Of a DNA stretch of 64,000 nt, positions 11,775 to 22,396 are shown in pieces (position 1 is the stretch's first letter; the number at the start of each line of letters is the position of its first letter). This DNA is from Delphinapterus leucas (Eukaryota > Chordata > Mammalia > Artiodactyla > Monodontidae), in assembly GCF_002288925.2 (NCBI RefSeq), contig NW_022098021.1, positions 30,169,081-30,233,080 of the forward strand, read 5' to 3'. Made by a program: the position numbers and the translations under genes. The notes beneath the pieces were generated by a model that saw only the letters and a list, made by a program, of their open reading frames with translations, ran no database searches and was not told where the DNA came from.

Positions 11775-14700
11775 TTAGATTCCATATATATGTGTTAGCA
11801 TATGGTATTTATTCTTCTTTTTCTGACTTACTTCACTCTGTATGACAGACTCTAGGTCCATCCTCCTCACTACAAATAACTCAATTACTTTTTTTATGGC
11901 TAAGTGATATTCCATTGTATATATGTGCCACATCTTCTTTATCCATTCATTTGTCCATGGACACTTAGGTTGATTCCATGACCTGGCTATTGTAAATAGA
12001 GCTGCAATGAACATTGTGATTCATAACACTTTTTGAATTATAGTTTTCTCAGGGTATATCCCCAGTAGTGGGATTGCTAGGCAGTATGAGAGTTCTATTT
12101 TTAGTTTTTTAAGGAACCTCCATACTGTTCTCCATAGTGGCTGTATCAATTTACATTCCCACCAATAGTGCAAGAGGGTACCCTCTTCTCCACACCCCCT
12201 CCAGCATTTATTGTGTGTAGATATTTTGATGATGGCTATTCTGATAGGTGTGAGGTGATAACTCATTGTAGTTTTGATTTGCATTTCTCTAATGATTAGT
12301 GACATTGAGCATCCTTTCTTGTGCTTATTGGCAATCTATACATTTTGGAGAAATGTCTAGTTAGGTCTTTTGACCATTTTTGGATTGGGTTCTTTGTTTT
12401 TTGATATTGAGCTGCATGAGCTGCTTGTAAATTGTGGAGATTAATCCTTTGTCAGTTGCTTCATTTGCAAATATTTTCTCCCATTCTGAGGGTTGTCTTT
12501 TCGTCTTGCTTATGGTTTCCTTTGCTGCAAAAGTTTTGTTTCTTTAGGGCCAATTTGCTTATTTTTGTTTTTATTTCCATTTCTCTAGGAGGTGTGTCAA
12601 AAGGATCTTGCTGTTACTTATGTCATAGAGTGTTCTGCCTATGATTTCCTCTAAGATTTTTACAGTGTCTGGCCTTAAATTTAAGTCTTTTATTCATTTT
12701 GAGTTTATTTTTGTGTATGGTGTTAGGGAGTGTTCTAAATTCATTCTTTTACATGTAGCTGTCCAGTTTTTCCAGCACCACTTATTGATGATGACATCTT
12801 TCTTCATTGTATATTCTTGCCTCCTTTATCAAAAATAAGGTGACCATATGAGCTTGGGTTTATCTCTGGGCTTTCTATCCTGTTCCATTGATCTATCTTT
12901 CTGTTTTTGTGCCAGTACCATACTGTGTTGATTACTGTAGCTTTGTAGTATAGTCTGAAATCCAAGAGCCTGATTCCCCAAGCTCTGTTTCTCTTTCAAA
13001 ATGTTGCTTTGACTACTTCATGGTCTTTTGTGTTTCCATGCAAATTGTGGGTTTTTTTTGGTCTAGTTCTGTGAAAAATGACCTTGGAAGTTTGAGAGGA
13101 ATTGCATTGAATCTCTGGATTGCTTTGGATAGTATACTCATTTTCACAATGTTGATTCTTCCAGTCTAAGAACATGAAATATCTCTACATCTGTTTGTAT
13201 CATGTTTAAATTCTTAAATAAGTGTTTTATAGTTTTCTGCATATAGGTCTTTTGTCTCCTAGGTAGGTATATTCCTAGGTATTTAATTCTTTTTATTGCA
13301 GTGGTAAATGGGAATGTTTCCCTAATTTCTCTTTCAGATTATTCATCATTCGTGTATAGGAATGCAAAAGATTTCTGTGCATTAATTTTGTATCCTGCTA
13401 CTTTACCAAATTCATTGATTAGCTCTAGTAGTTTTCTGGTAGCACGTTTACGATTCTCAATATATAGTATCATGTCATCTGCAAACAGTGACAGCTTTAC
13501 TTCTTGTTTTCCAATTTGGATTCTTTTATTTCTTTTTCTTCTCTAATTGCTGTGTCCAAAACTTCCAAAACTACGTTGAATCATAGTGGTGAGAGTGGAC
13601 AACCTTGACTTGTTCCTGATCTTAGTGAAAATGGTTTCAATTTTTCACTATTGAGAATGATGTTGGCAGTGGGTTTGTCATATATGGCCTTTATTATGTT
13701 GAGGTAAGTTCCCTCTATGCCTACATTCTGGAGGGTTTTTATCAGAAACGGGTGTTGAATTTTGTCAAAAGTTTTTTCTGCAGCTATTGAGATGATCAAT
13801 GGGTTTTTCTCCAAAAAATTGTTAATATGGTGTATCACATTGATTGACTTGCGTATATTGAAGACTACTTGCATTCTTTGGATAAACCCCACTTGATCAT
13901 GGTGTATGGTCTTTTTTAATGTGCTGTTGGATTCAGTCTGCTAGTCTTTTGTTGAGAATTTTTGCATGTATGTTCATCAGTGATTGACCTGTAGTTTTCT
14001 TTCTTTGTGACATCTTTGTCTGGTTTTGGTATCCGGGTGATGGTGGCTATGTAGAATGAGTTTGGGAGTGTCCCTTCCTCTGCTCTATTTTGGAAGTGTT
14101 TGAGACTGATAGGTGTTAGCGCTTCTCTAAATGTTTGATAGAGCTCACCTGTGAAGCCATCTGGTCCTGGGCTTTCGTTTGTTGGATGATTTTTAATCAC
14201 AGTCTTAATCCCAGCACTTGTGATTGGTCTGTTTATATTTTCTATTTCTTCCTGGTTCAATCTCAGAAGGTTGTGCTTTTCTAAGAATTTGTCCATTTCT
14301 TCCAGGTTCTCTCATGCTCCTTTGTATTTCTGCAGTGTTAGTTGTTACTTCTTTTTCATTTCTACTTCTGTTGATTCGAGTCTTCTCCCTTTTTTTCCTG
14401 ATGAGTCTGGCTAATGGTTTATCAATTTTGTTTATTTTTTCAAAGAAACTGCTTTTGGTTTTATTGATCTTTGCTATCATTTCCTTCATTCCTTTTTCAT
14501 TTATTTCTGTTCTGATTTTTATGATTTTTTTCCTTCTGCTAACTTTGGGGGGGTTTGTTCTTCTTTCTCTAATTGCTTTATTTGTATGGTTAGGTTGTTT
14601 ATTTGAGGTGTTTCTTGTTTCTTGAGGTAGGATTGTATTGATAAAAACTTCCCTCTTAGAACTGCTTTTGATGCATCCCGCAGGTTTTGGATCATCGTCT

Positions 14701-15760
14701 TTTCATTGTCATTTGTTTCTAGGTATTTTTTGATTTCCTCTTTGATTTGTTCAGTGATCTCTTGGCTCTTAAGTAGAGTACTGTTTAGCCTCCATGGGTT
14801 TGTATTATTTTACAGATCTTTTTCCTGTAATTGATATCTAGTCTCATAGCAAGGGCTCAGAAAAGATACTTGACATGATTTCAATTTTCTTAAATTTACC
14901 AAGGCTTGATTTGTGACCCAAGATATAATCTATCCTGGAGAATGTTCCATGAGCACTTAAGAAGAAAGTGTATTCTGTTGTTCTTGGATGGAATGTCCTA
15001 TAAATATCAATTAAGTTGGGCTTCCCTGGTGCTGCAGTGGTTGAGAGTCTGCCTGCCAATGCAGGGGACACGGGTTCGTGCCCCGGTCCAGGAAGAGCCC
15101 ACATGCCATGGAGCGGCTAGGCCCATGAGCCACGGCTGCTGAGCCTGTGCATCCAGACCCTGTGCTCCGCAATGGGAGAGGCCACAACAGTGAGAGGCCC
15201 ACATTCCAATAAAAAAAAAAAAAAAATCAATTAAGTCCATCTTGTTTAAGGTATCATTTAAAGCTTGTGTTTTCTTATTTATTTTCAGTTTAGATGATCT
15301 GTCCATTGGTGATGTTTGGGTGTTAAAGTCCTCTACTATGATTTTGCTACTGTCAATTTCCCCTTTTATGACTGTTAACAGTTGTCTTATGTATTGAGGT
15401 GCTTCTATCTCGGGTGCATAAATATTTAAAATTGTTATATCTTCTTCTTGAATTGATCCCTTGATCATTCTGTAGTGTCCTTCTTTATCTCTTGTAATAG
15501 TCTTTATTTTAAAGTCTATTTTGTCTGATATGAGAATTGTTACTCAAGATTTCTTTTGATTTCCATTTTCATGGAATATCTTTTCCCATCCCCTCACTTT
15601 CAGTCTTTATGTGTTCCTGGATCTGAAATCAGTCTCTTGTAGACAGCATATATATGAGTCTTGTTTTTTGTATCCATTCAGTCAGTCTATGTCTTTTTGT
15701 TGAAGCATTTAATCCATTTACATTTAAGGTAATTATCAATATTTATGTTCCTATTACCAT
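11775..15760 (-). pseudogene. L1 ORF2 (endonuclease/reverse transcriptase), inactivated
   Basis: ORF2 normally encodes an N-terminal endonuclease that nicks target DNA, a reverse transcriptase and a C-terminal cysteine-rich domain. Here the ATG at 15760-15758 is followed by TAA as codon 6 (15745-15743). The endonuclease motif reads VEDFNTQTSPMDRS where the plus-strand copy has VGDFNTPLSPMDRS. A SINE splits the frame at 15017-15225. RT motif A reads SIAAEKTFD near 13790, so the usual catalytic Asp is replaced by Ala. The FADD motif is still visible at 13474-13485. The C-terminal segment runs to the stop at 11775, with a frameshift near 12015. Confidence 0.93.
15017..15225 (+). mobile_element. 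Short-form CHR SINE nested in the minus-strand L1
   Basis: The head 'gggcttccctggtgctgcag' begins at 15018. Box B 'ggttcgtgccc' at 15073-15083 matches the pol III consensus well. It ends 'gtgagaggcccacattcc' plus A-tail. The TSD atcaattaagt is perfect at 15006-15016 and 15226-15236. It lies opposite in strand to its host L1. Removing it rejoins the ORF2 segment whose intact counterpart in the plus-strand L1 is near 45390-45403. Confidence 0.95.
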
Positions 15761-15818
15761 TCTCTTAATTGTTTTGGGTTTGTTATTGTAAGTCTTTTTC
15801 TTCTCTTGTGTTTCCTAC

Positions 15819-16714
15819 CTAGAGAAGTTCCTTTAGCATTTTTTGTAAAGCTGGTTTGGTGGTGCTGAATTCTCTTAGATTTTGCTTGTCTGTAAAGGTT
15901 TTAATTTCTCCATCGGATCTGAATGAGATCCTTTCAGGTTAGTGTAATCTTGGTTGTAGGTTTTTCCCTTTTATTACTTTAAATATGTCTTGCAGTCATC
16001 CACTCCCTTCTGTCTTGTAGAGTTTCTGCTGAAAGATCAGTTGTTAACCTTATGGGGATTCCATTGTATGTTGTTGTTTTTCCATTTATGCTTTTAATAT
16101 TTTTTCTTTGTATTTAATATTTGATAGTTTGATTAATCTGTGTCTTGGCATGTTTCTCCTTGGTTTTATCCTGTTTGGGACTCTCTGCACTTCCTGGACT
16201 TGATTGACTATTTTTTTCCCCCATATTAGGGAAGTTTTCATCTATAATCTCTTCAAATATTTCTCAGTCCCTTTCTTTTTCTCTTTTTCTTCTGGAACCC
16301 CTACAATTCGAATATTGGCGCATTTATTGTTGCCTCAGAGGTCTCTAAGACTGTCCTTAATCCTTTTCAATCTTTTTTTCTTTATTCTTCTCTGAAGTAG
16401 TTATTTCCACTCTTTTATCTTCCACCTCACTTATCTGCTCTTCTGCCTCAGTTATTCTGTTAATGATTCCTGTAGAGAAGTTTTAATTTCATTTATTGTG
16501 TTGTTCATCATTGTTTGTTTGCTCTTTAGTTCTTCTAGGTCCTTGTTAAATGTTTCTTGTATTTTCTCCATTCTAATTCCAAGATTTTGGATCACCTTTG
16601 CAATCATTACCCTGAATTATTTTCAGGTAGACTGCCTATTTTATCTTCATTTGTTTGGTCTGGTGAGTTTTTAACTTGCTCCTTCATCTATGATGTGTCT
16701 CTGTGTCTTTTCAT
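15819..16714 (-). pseudogene. L1 ORF1 (RNA-binding protein), inactivated
   Basis: ORF1 encodes the coiled-coil RNA chaperone that coats L1 RNA. The start (complement of CAT at 16712-16714) corresponds to MKRQ... of the plus-strand copy, and the end (complement of CTA at 15819-15821) to 'aaaggaacttctctag'. No long continuous frame survives across the interval, so it is broken by several stops or shifts. Length (about 900 bp) fits the family. Confidence 0.85.
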
Positions 16715-18888
16715 TTTGCTTAACTCACTGCATTTATGGTCTCCTTTTAACAGGCCACAGGTTTGTAGTTCCTGTTGTTTTCTGTGTCTGCTCCCAGTGG
16801 CTAAGGTTGGCTCAGTGAGTTGTGTAGGCTTCCTGGTGGAAGGGACTAGTGCCTGTGTTCTGGTGGATGAGGCTGGATCTTGTCATTTTAGAGGGCAGGA
16901 CCACATCCTGTGGTGTGTTTTGGGGTGTCTGTGACCTTATTATGATTTTGGGCAGCCTCTTTGCAATGGGTGTGGTTGTGTTCCTGTCTTGCTTATTGTT
17001 TGGCATAGGATTTCCAGCACGGTAGCTTACCCATCGTTGAGTGGAGTTGGGTCTTAGCATTGAGATGGAGATGTCTGGGAGAGCTTTCACCATTTGATAT
17101 CACATGGAGTTGGGAGGTCTCTGGTGGAGCAATGTCTTAAACTCGGCTCTCCCTCCTCAGAGGCACAGGCCTGACATGCGGCCAGAGCGCCAAAGCTTTG
17201 TTAGCCACAAGACTCAGAAGAAAAGGGAGAAAAATAGAACAAAAGAGGAAAAAAGTAAAATAAAAAGAATTAAAGGTATTAAAATTAAAAATAAAGAAAA
17301 ATATTAAAAAGTAAAAAGCAATAAAAATAGAATAAAAGAAGATAGCAACAAAACCAAAAATCAAATCCATCAATGATAACAAGTGCTAAAATGTATACCA
17401 AAAAAAAAAAAAAAAAGACAGAATAACCCAGGACAAATGACAAAAGCAAAGCAATACAGACAAAATCACCCAAAGAAGCATACACATACACACTCATGAA
17501 AAGAGAAAAAGGAATGAACATATATATATATATATATTTGTATATAAAAAAGGGTGGAAGAGAGCAACCAAATCAATAAACAAATCTACTAATGATAATA
17601 AACTCTGAATACTAAACTAAGATAAACATAAAACAAGAAACAAATTAGATGCAGAAAGCAAGCTCCAAGTCTACAGTTGCTCCCAACACCCACCTCCTCA
17701 ATTTTGAAATGATTTGTTGTTTATTCAGGTATTCCACAGATGCAACGTACATCAAGTTGATTATGGAGATTTAATCTGCTGCTCCTGAGGCTGCTGGGAG
17801 AAATTGCCCTTTCTCTTCTTTGCTTGCATAGCTCCTGGGGTCCAGCTTTTGATTGGCCCTGCCTTTCTGTGTAGGTCGCCTGAGGGCATCTGTTTCTCAC
17901 CCAGACAGGACGGGGTTAAAGGAGCAACTGATTAGTGGGCTCTAGCTCATTCTGAGAAAGTGGTACGGAATGTGGGTCAACTCTGCGGCAGCAGAGGCCA
18001 ACATAACATTGCAAAAGCCTGAGGTGCATTGTGTGTTCTCCCGAGGAAGTAAGTTTTCCCTGGATCATCGAACCGTGGTAGTGGCAGGCTGCTTAGGCTC
18101 TCGGGAGGGGAGGTGTGGATAGTGATCTGTACTTGCGCACAAGCTTTTTGGTGGCTGCAGCAGCAACATTAGCATTTCATGCCCGTCTCTGGTGTCCATG
18201 CTGATAGCTATGGCTCTTGCCCATCTCTGGATCTCATTTAGGTGGTGTTCTGAATCTCCTCTCCTTGCGCAACTGGAAACAATGGTCTCTTGCCTCTTAG
18301 GCAGTTCCAGACATTTTCCCGGACTCCCTTCCAGCTAGCTGCAGTGCACTAGCCCCCTTCAGGCTGTGTTCAGGCCACCAACCCCAGTCCTATCCCTGGT
18401 AACTGACCTCCAAAGCCAGAGCCTCAGCTCCCATCCCCAACCTGCCCTGGCGGCTGAGCAGACAAGCCTCTCAGGCTGGTTAGTGCTGGTCTGCACTGAT
18501 CCTCTGTGCAGGAATCTGTCCACTTTGCCCTCTGAACCCCTGTTGCTGCCCTCTCTTCCATGCCTCCGCAGCTTCCCGCATCCTCCCCACCCCGTCTCCA
18601 CCAGTGAAGGTGCTTCCTACTGTGTTGAATCTTTTCCTCCTTCACAGCTCCCTCCCCAAGGTGCAGATCTCATCCCTATTCTTTTGTTTCTGTTTTTTTT
18701 CTTTTTTCTTTTGCCTTACCCAGGTAAGTGGGGAGTTTCTTGCATTTTGGAAAGTCTTAGGTCTTCTGCTAGCATTCAGTAGGTGTTCTGTAGGACTTGT
18801 TCCACATGTAGATGTATTTCTGACGTATTTGTGGGGAGGAAGGTGATCTCCACGTCTTACTCCTCCACCATCTTGAAAGTCTCCCCCG
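16715..18888 (-). promoter_or_regulatory. L1 5' UTR / internal promoter region (minus-strand L1)
   Basis: About 2.2 kb upstream of ORF1 on the minus strand, markedly more GC-rich than the surroundings at 17650-18700, then A-rich toward ORF1. In L1s this region holds the internal RNA polymerase II promoter. A YY1-like core, complement of ccaccatcttg, lies at 18865-18875, 14-24 bases from the element's 5' end. Long frames in it (for example 18366-18782) are not genes. Activity is inferred from family knowledge only. Confidence 0.7.
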
Positions 18889-18900
18889 CTACACTGGTCA

Positions 18901-19924
18901 TTTTTGAGATCACTATTGTGATCTGGCTTTGGTAGAGGGAAAAGGGAGTGTCAGAACTACATCTCTGCCATTTACTTTCAGTCTCAAAGTAGCTGAATAT
19001 GGTGGGCAATTTGCTTAACAGTGTATTGGTCCCTCTATATTTCTACCTCCTCTCTATGAAACATGTGGGTAAATTTGTACAACACAAAGCAGACCTTAGG
19101 AAAACAAGAATATTTCCTCAGACTCAGCTCCCACCCTCATCTATACTCTAGTACAGTAATACAGGTCATTTTAGAAGTGATTAAATGCAGAATATACCCA
19201 CAGCCTCTCTAACTATCTCTGGTATGCCTTTGGTTTTTTGCACAGAGAAGTCTTCAAAGAGATCTCCTTCCAGCATTCTAGATCAGAAGAGGTGCCAAAG
19301 TCCTCCATTAAATATCCTCTACTCTTCTCCTTCTCCTAATCTTTGGTCCCTAAGGATGAGATGGGAACAGTATAGTCATACTTAACTTCATCACCCTTAA
19401 TTCTCCACAACACTTGGGCTACAAGCTTCATATTTCATTAAGCAATGACTTTCAAATATTTTCTAATTGATGTTGATATATGGTAAACCAGAACGTGTGT
19501 GTGTGTGTGTGCGTGCACACGCGTGCGTGTGTTACCAAACTGAAACAAAGCTTTTATAAGCAATCTTGCCTTTGTTTTCTGCATTTCACTCTACTTTTCT
19601 ACCTGTGTCTATTTCACTTAAAAAAATTTAGTTACAACCAGAAAATTGATTTCAAGACCTAGTGATGAGTCTCTACCATGGTTTAGAAAATCACACCATC
19701 CTACTACCATAGAGCAAGAAGGTTCATAGTTTAGCTCTAATTAGAACAATCTCTACTATATAATAGACAAGGAGATTTAGATCTTGGTATGTATATGAGG
19801 TTTAAGGAAATTTTTAAATATCATTCTTAAAAAATCCTCAACACCGAGGTTTCACAGATACTATCTTGCTAAAAGAGGGAATATAAAAGTATTAAGATCC
19901 AGATTGATACTCAAAATATCTATC
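18901..19924. other. Unassigned sequence
   Basis: No repeat family or gene recognised except the purine-pyrimidine alternating tract at 19494-19532. Confidence 0.5.
19494..19532. repeat. Alternating purine-pyrimidine tract (GT/GC-rich)
   Basis: About 39 bases alternate strictly between purine and pyrimidine: a (GT)n run, then 'gcgtgcacacgcgtgcgtgt'. The central 'gcacacgcgtgc' part includes GC steps that favour left-handed Z-DNA more than plain GT does. Confidence 0.9.
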
Positions 19925-20115
19925 CCAAGTCAGAGGTCTACAAACTTTTTCTTAAAGGTCCAGATGATAAATATTTTAGGCTTTGTAGGCCATACAATCT
20001 CTTTTGCAGCTATTCACTTCTGCCCTTGTAACATGAACATAGCCATAGACAATATGTAAAAAAAAATGACTGGCTGTGGCCCCATGTTCCAATAAAACTT
20101 CATTTAACAAAATAA
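19925..20115 (+). mobile_element. Non-autonomous DNA transposon, hAT-like (MER type)
   Basis: It matches, from memory, a common mammalian hAT-type element: 'tctacaaactttttcttaaaggtccagatgataaatattttaggctttgtaggccatac', then 'agccatagacaatatgtaaa' and 'tgttccaataaaacttcattta'. The distal terminal repeat is missing or too diverged to see. Ancient and immobile. Confidence 0.6.
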
Positions 20116-20154
20116 GTGGTAATTTGCCTATTATTGTTCTAAATAAAAATCTTA

Positions 20155-20335
20155 TTTTTTTTCTCTCATAACAGTATATTCTCCAATTATTTATTTATTT
20201 GTGAGTTTTCCTGTTTTTCACATTTTCTCCCCACTTAACTCCAAGCTCCATGAAAGTACAGGCCTCTTTTGTCTTTTATCTCTGCATTCCCAGTACCTAG
20301 CACACAGTAGAGACCCAATAAATATTTGCTGTGTC
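20155..20335 (+). mobile_element. L2 LINE 3' end
   Basis: The stretch 'ccaagctccatgaaagtacaggcctc...tctgcattcccagtacctagcacacagtag...cccaataaatatttgctg' is the familiar L2 3' end with its terminal AATAAATATTTG. Sense orientation. Confidence 0.78.
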
Positions 20336-20479
20336 TTTTGTCAGCTCCCAAAAAGGCCAGCAGAATAAGCAGAGCCAGGTTTAATCGATTTATATGTAAA
20401 GGAGAATAAGACAGAGACAGAAGCTTAGCAGACCTTCGGATAGACATAAGGAGAGGATATTTATTTCCAGGTTTTGGTA

Positions 20480-21030
20480 TTTAAAAGAAAGTTACTATGA
20501 ACACCAGTGTACAGGTTTTTGTGTGGACACATGTTTTCATTTGCCTAAGCTAAATGAGCAAGAGTACTATTTCTGGGTTGTATGGTTAATTTTACAAGAA
20601 ACTTCCAAGATAGTTTCAATAATGGCTTTATCATTTTACAATTCCATCAACAGTTTATAAGAGACCTAGTTTTTTGTTGTTGTTGTTTTTGCGGTACGCG
20701 GGCCCCTCACTGTTGTGGCCTCTCTCGTTGCAGAGTGCAGGCTCCAGATGCGCAGGCTCAGCGGCGATGGCTCACGAGCCCAGCTGCTCTGGGGCATGTG
20801 GGATCTTCCTGGGCCGAGGCACAAACCCATCTCCCCTGCATCGGCAGGCGGACTCTCAACCACTGCACCACCAGGGAAGCCTGAGACCTAGTTTTTTTAC
20901 ATCCTCTTCAGCCCTTGGTATTATCACTATTTTCTATTTCAGCTTGTCTAATGGATGTATAGTAGTATCTCATCATGCTTTAATTTGCATTAACAGCTAA
21001 TGAGGCTGAACATCTTTTCATGTATCTTAT
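20480..21030 (-). mobile_element. Ancient L1 ORF2 fragment split by a SINE
   Basis: Antisense L1 ORF2 landmarks are visible on both sides of the SINE: 'gagtactatttctgggttgtatggttaa' before, and 'ggatgtatagtagtatctcatcatgctttaatttgcat' after. The spacing fits one continuous fragment once the SINE is removed. Old family (L1M-like), ends approximate. Confidence 0.62.
20676..20882 (-). mobile_element. Short-form CHR SINE (minus) with 15-bp TSD
   Basis: The poly-T/'gttgttgttg' tail is at the left and the head complement 'ccaccagggaagcc' at the right. The TSD gagacctagtttttt is perfect at 20661-20675 and 20883-20897. It inserted into the ancient L1 fragment. Confidence 0.95.
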
Positions 21031-21600
21031 AAAATGGAGGACAGATTATGACAGAGTTTATACATTTGGATTGGTGGACCCAAAAAAGACTGAGTCTTAA
21101 AGCAGAATATTGCTAAGGAAACTTTTATTTCGTTCAGTCATGAATTTCAGTAAAAGATATTTCTTTGAACAATTAATTAAGTTATTTTTCTCTGATATTA
21201 ATATGAAAAAGAAAAGAATATATGTTTCTTCCCAAACACATCTTAATGTGTCAGAAAAACATCTTAATATAGATAAAGAAAAGAATATTGATATCAATCA
21301 GTTCTCAATTAATTGAATGATAATTTGAATGTTATTATTTTGAGGTGTTTAGTCGTTTTCTCTTATAATAGCAGTATATATCAAATTAGAAGTCTAAAAT
21401 TTTAAATTCAACCAAAGTGAAATTAGAAAAGTAAATATTGACAATACATCATATGCATCATTTCAGAGGTAAATAATACACCATAAATATCATTATTTTT
21501 TCTTGATATTTTGTTAACAGAAAATATGACATTTAAACTCGCATCCCTGCTTAGCATATTCCAGCACTAAAGTGATCTCAGAGTAACATAAAAGAAACAT
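21031..21600. other. Unassigned AT-rich sequence
   Basis: No gene or repeat recognised. Confidence 0.5.
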
Positions 21601-21614
21601 ACTACTGCTATATA

Positions 21615-21780
21615 TTGAGAAGTCTTGCTTTGGAGTCGTAACATTGCCATTCACCAGAAATTTGTCATGGGTAACCATTCAAAATTTTAGTTTGCTCTCG
21701 TGCATAAAGGAACAAAATTTAAGGCTACTCCCAGGGTAAATATAAAGATCAAATGATATACTATATAAAATACCTCTTTC
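21615..21780 (+). mobile_element. Possible MIR fragment
   Basis: Weak MIR-like order ('ttgtcatgggtaaccattcaaaattttagttt...gcataaagga...aagatcaaatgatata'). Tentative. Confidence 0.35.
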
Positions 21781-21849
21781 ATAGTAAGAGCTAAAACTCT
21801 ATGTAAATGTACAATGTTAGCAGTTTTTAGAATGACTCCCTGTTTGATA

Positions 21850-22060
21850 CAGTATAGTGGTTAACAAATATGTCTAAAGTTGAATGACATAGGTTTTAAA
21901 ACAAAGTTTTACCCCTTACCACGTCTTAATCTATCTAAGCACCAGCTTCCTCACTACAAAGCATGATAATAAACTTGTATTCAGAGAAATCAAAAATAAG
22001 AACTTATAAAGTGCTTCAAACAATGCTTGACATGGTAACATGATGTTAGTCATTACTAAA
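21850..22060 (+). mobile_element. MIR SINE
   Basis: Near full MIR order is recognisable: 'tacagtatagtggttaacaa' (tRNA-like head), 'taccacgtcttaatctatctaagcaccagcttcctcac', then 'ataaagtgcttcaaacaatgcttgacatggtaaca'. Highly diverged. Confidence 0.7.
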
Positions 22061-22099
22061 TTACTAAGTCCTATTATTATACATATATATTTTTTAAAA

Positions 22100-22385
22100 A
22101 ATCTATATTTTGCTCTCCTTCTTATTTTGCTAGTAGCTTACAACACTGAATCTTTTGGTAGATGATGAACTTTGCAATAGCAGGGATCAAGAAATCCACC
22201 ATGTTTTTGTTTTTTTTTCCTTAGGTTTTGTGGTAATTTTTATGGAAATCAGTTAATGGTATATAATTTCAAAAAAAAGGCATATCAATGGGTGATAGTG
22301 AAAGTATAAATAAAAAAGATTTTTTACTCAAATCGTTTCTGTATAGATTACAGTTATAATATATTTAAACATACATTGTAGGCAG
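22100..22385. other. Unassigned sequence
   Basis: Nothing recognised. Confidence 0.5.
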
Positions 22386-22396
22386 TTCAATTTTTT

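Larger units (their letters stand above)
11390..18888 (-). mobile_element. Full-length LINE-1 (minus strand) with 12-bp TSD
   Basis: On the minus strand the order is: 5' UTR (18888-16715), ORF1 (16714-15819), ORF2 (15760-11775), 3' UTR and A-tail (11774-11390). A perfect 12-bp TSD, ctacactggtca, flanks it at 11378-11389 and 18889-18900, so the insertion is complete. A CHR SINE at 15017-15225 interrupts ORF2 and must be younger. Stops and frameshifts in both ORFs show it is not active. Confidence 0.96.

Noticed and set aside
14224..14625. 133-codon hydrophobic plus-strand frame
   Set aside because: It is antisense to L1 ORF2. The Phe/Leu/Ser content is the complement of Lys/Glu-rich RT sequence, not a membrane protein.
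18366..18782. 138-codon frame on the plus strand
   Set aside because: It lies antisense in the GC-rich 5' UTR of the minus-strand L1.
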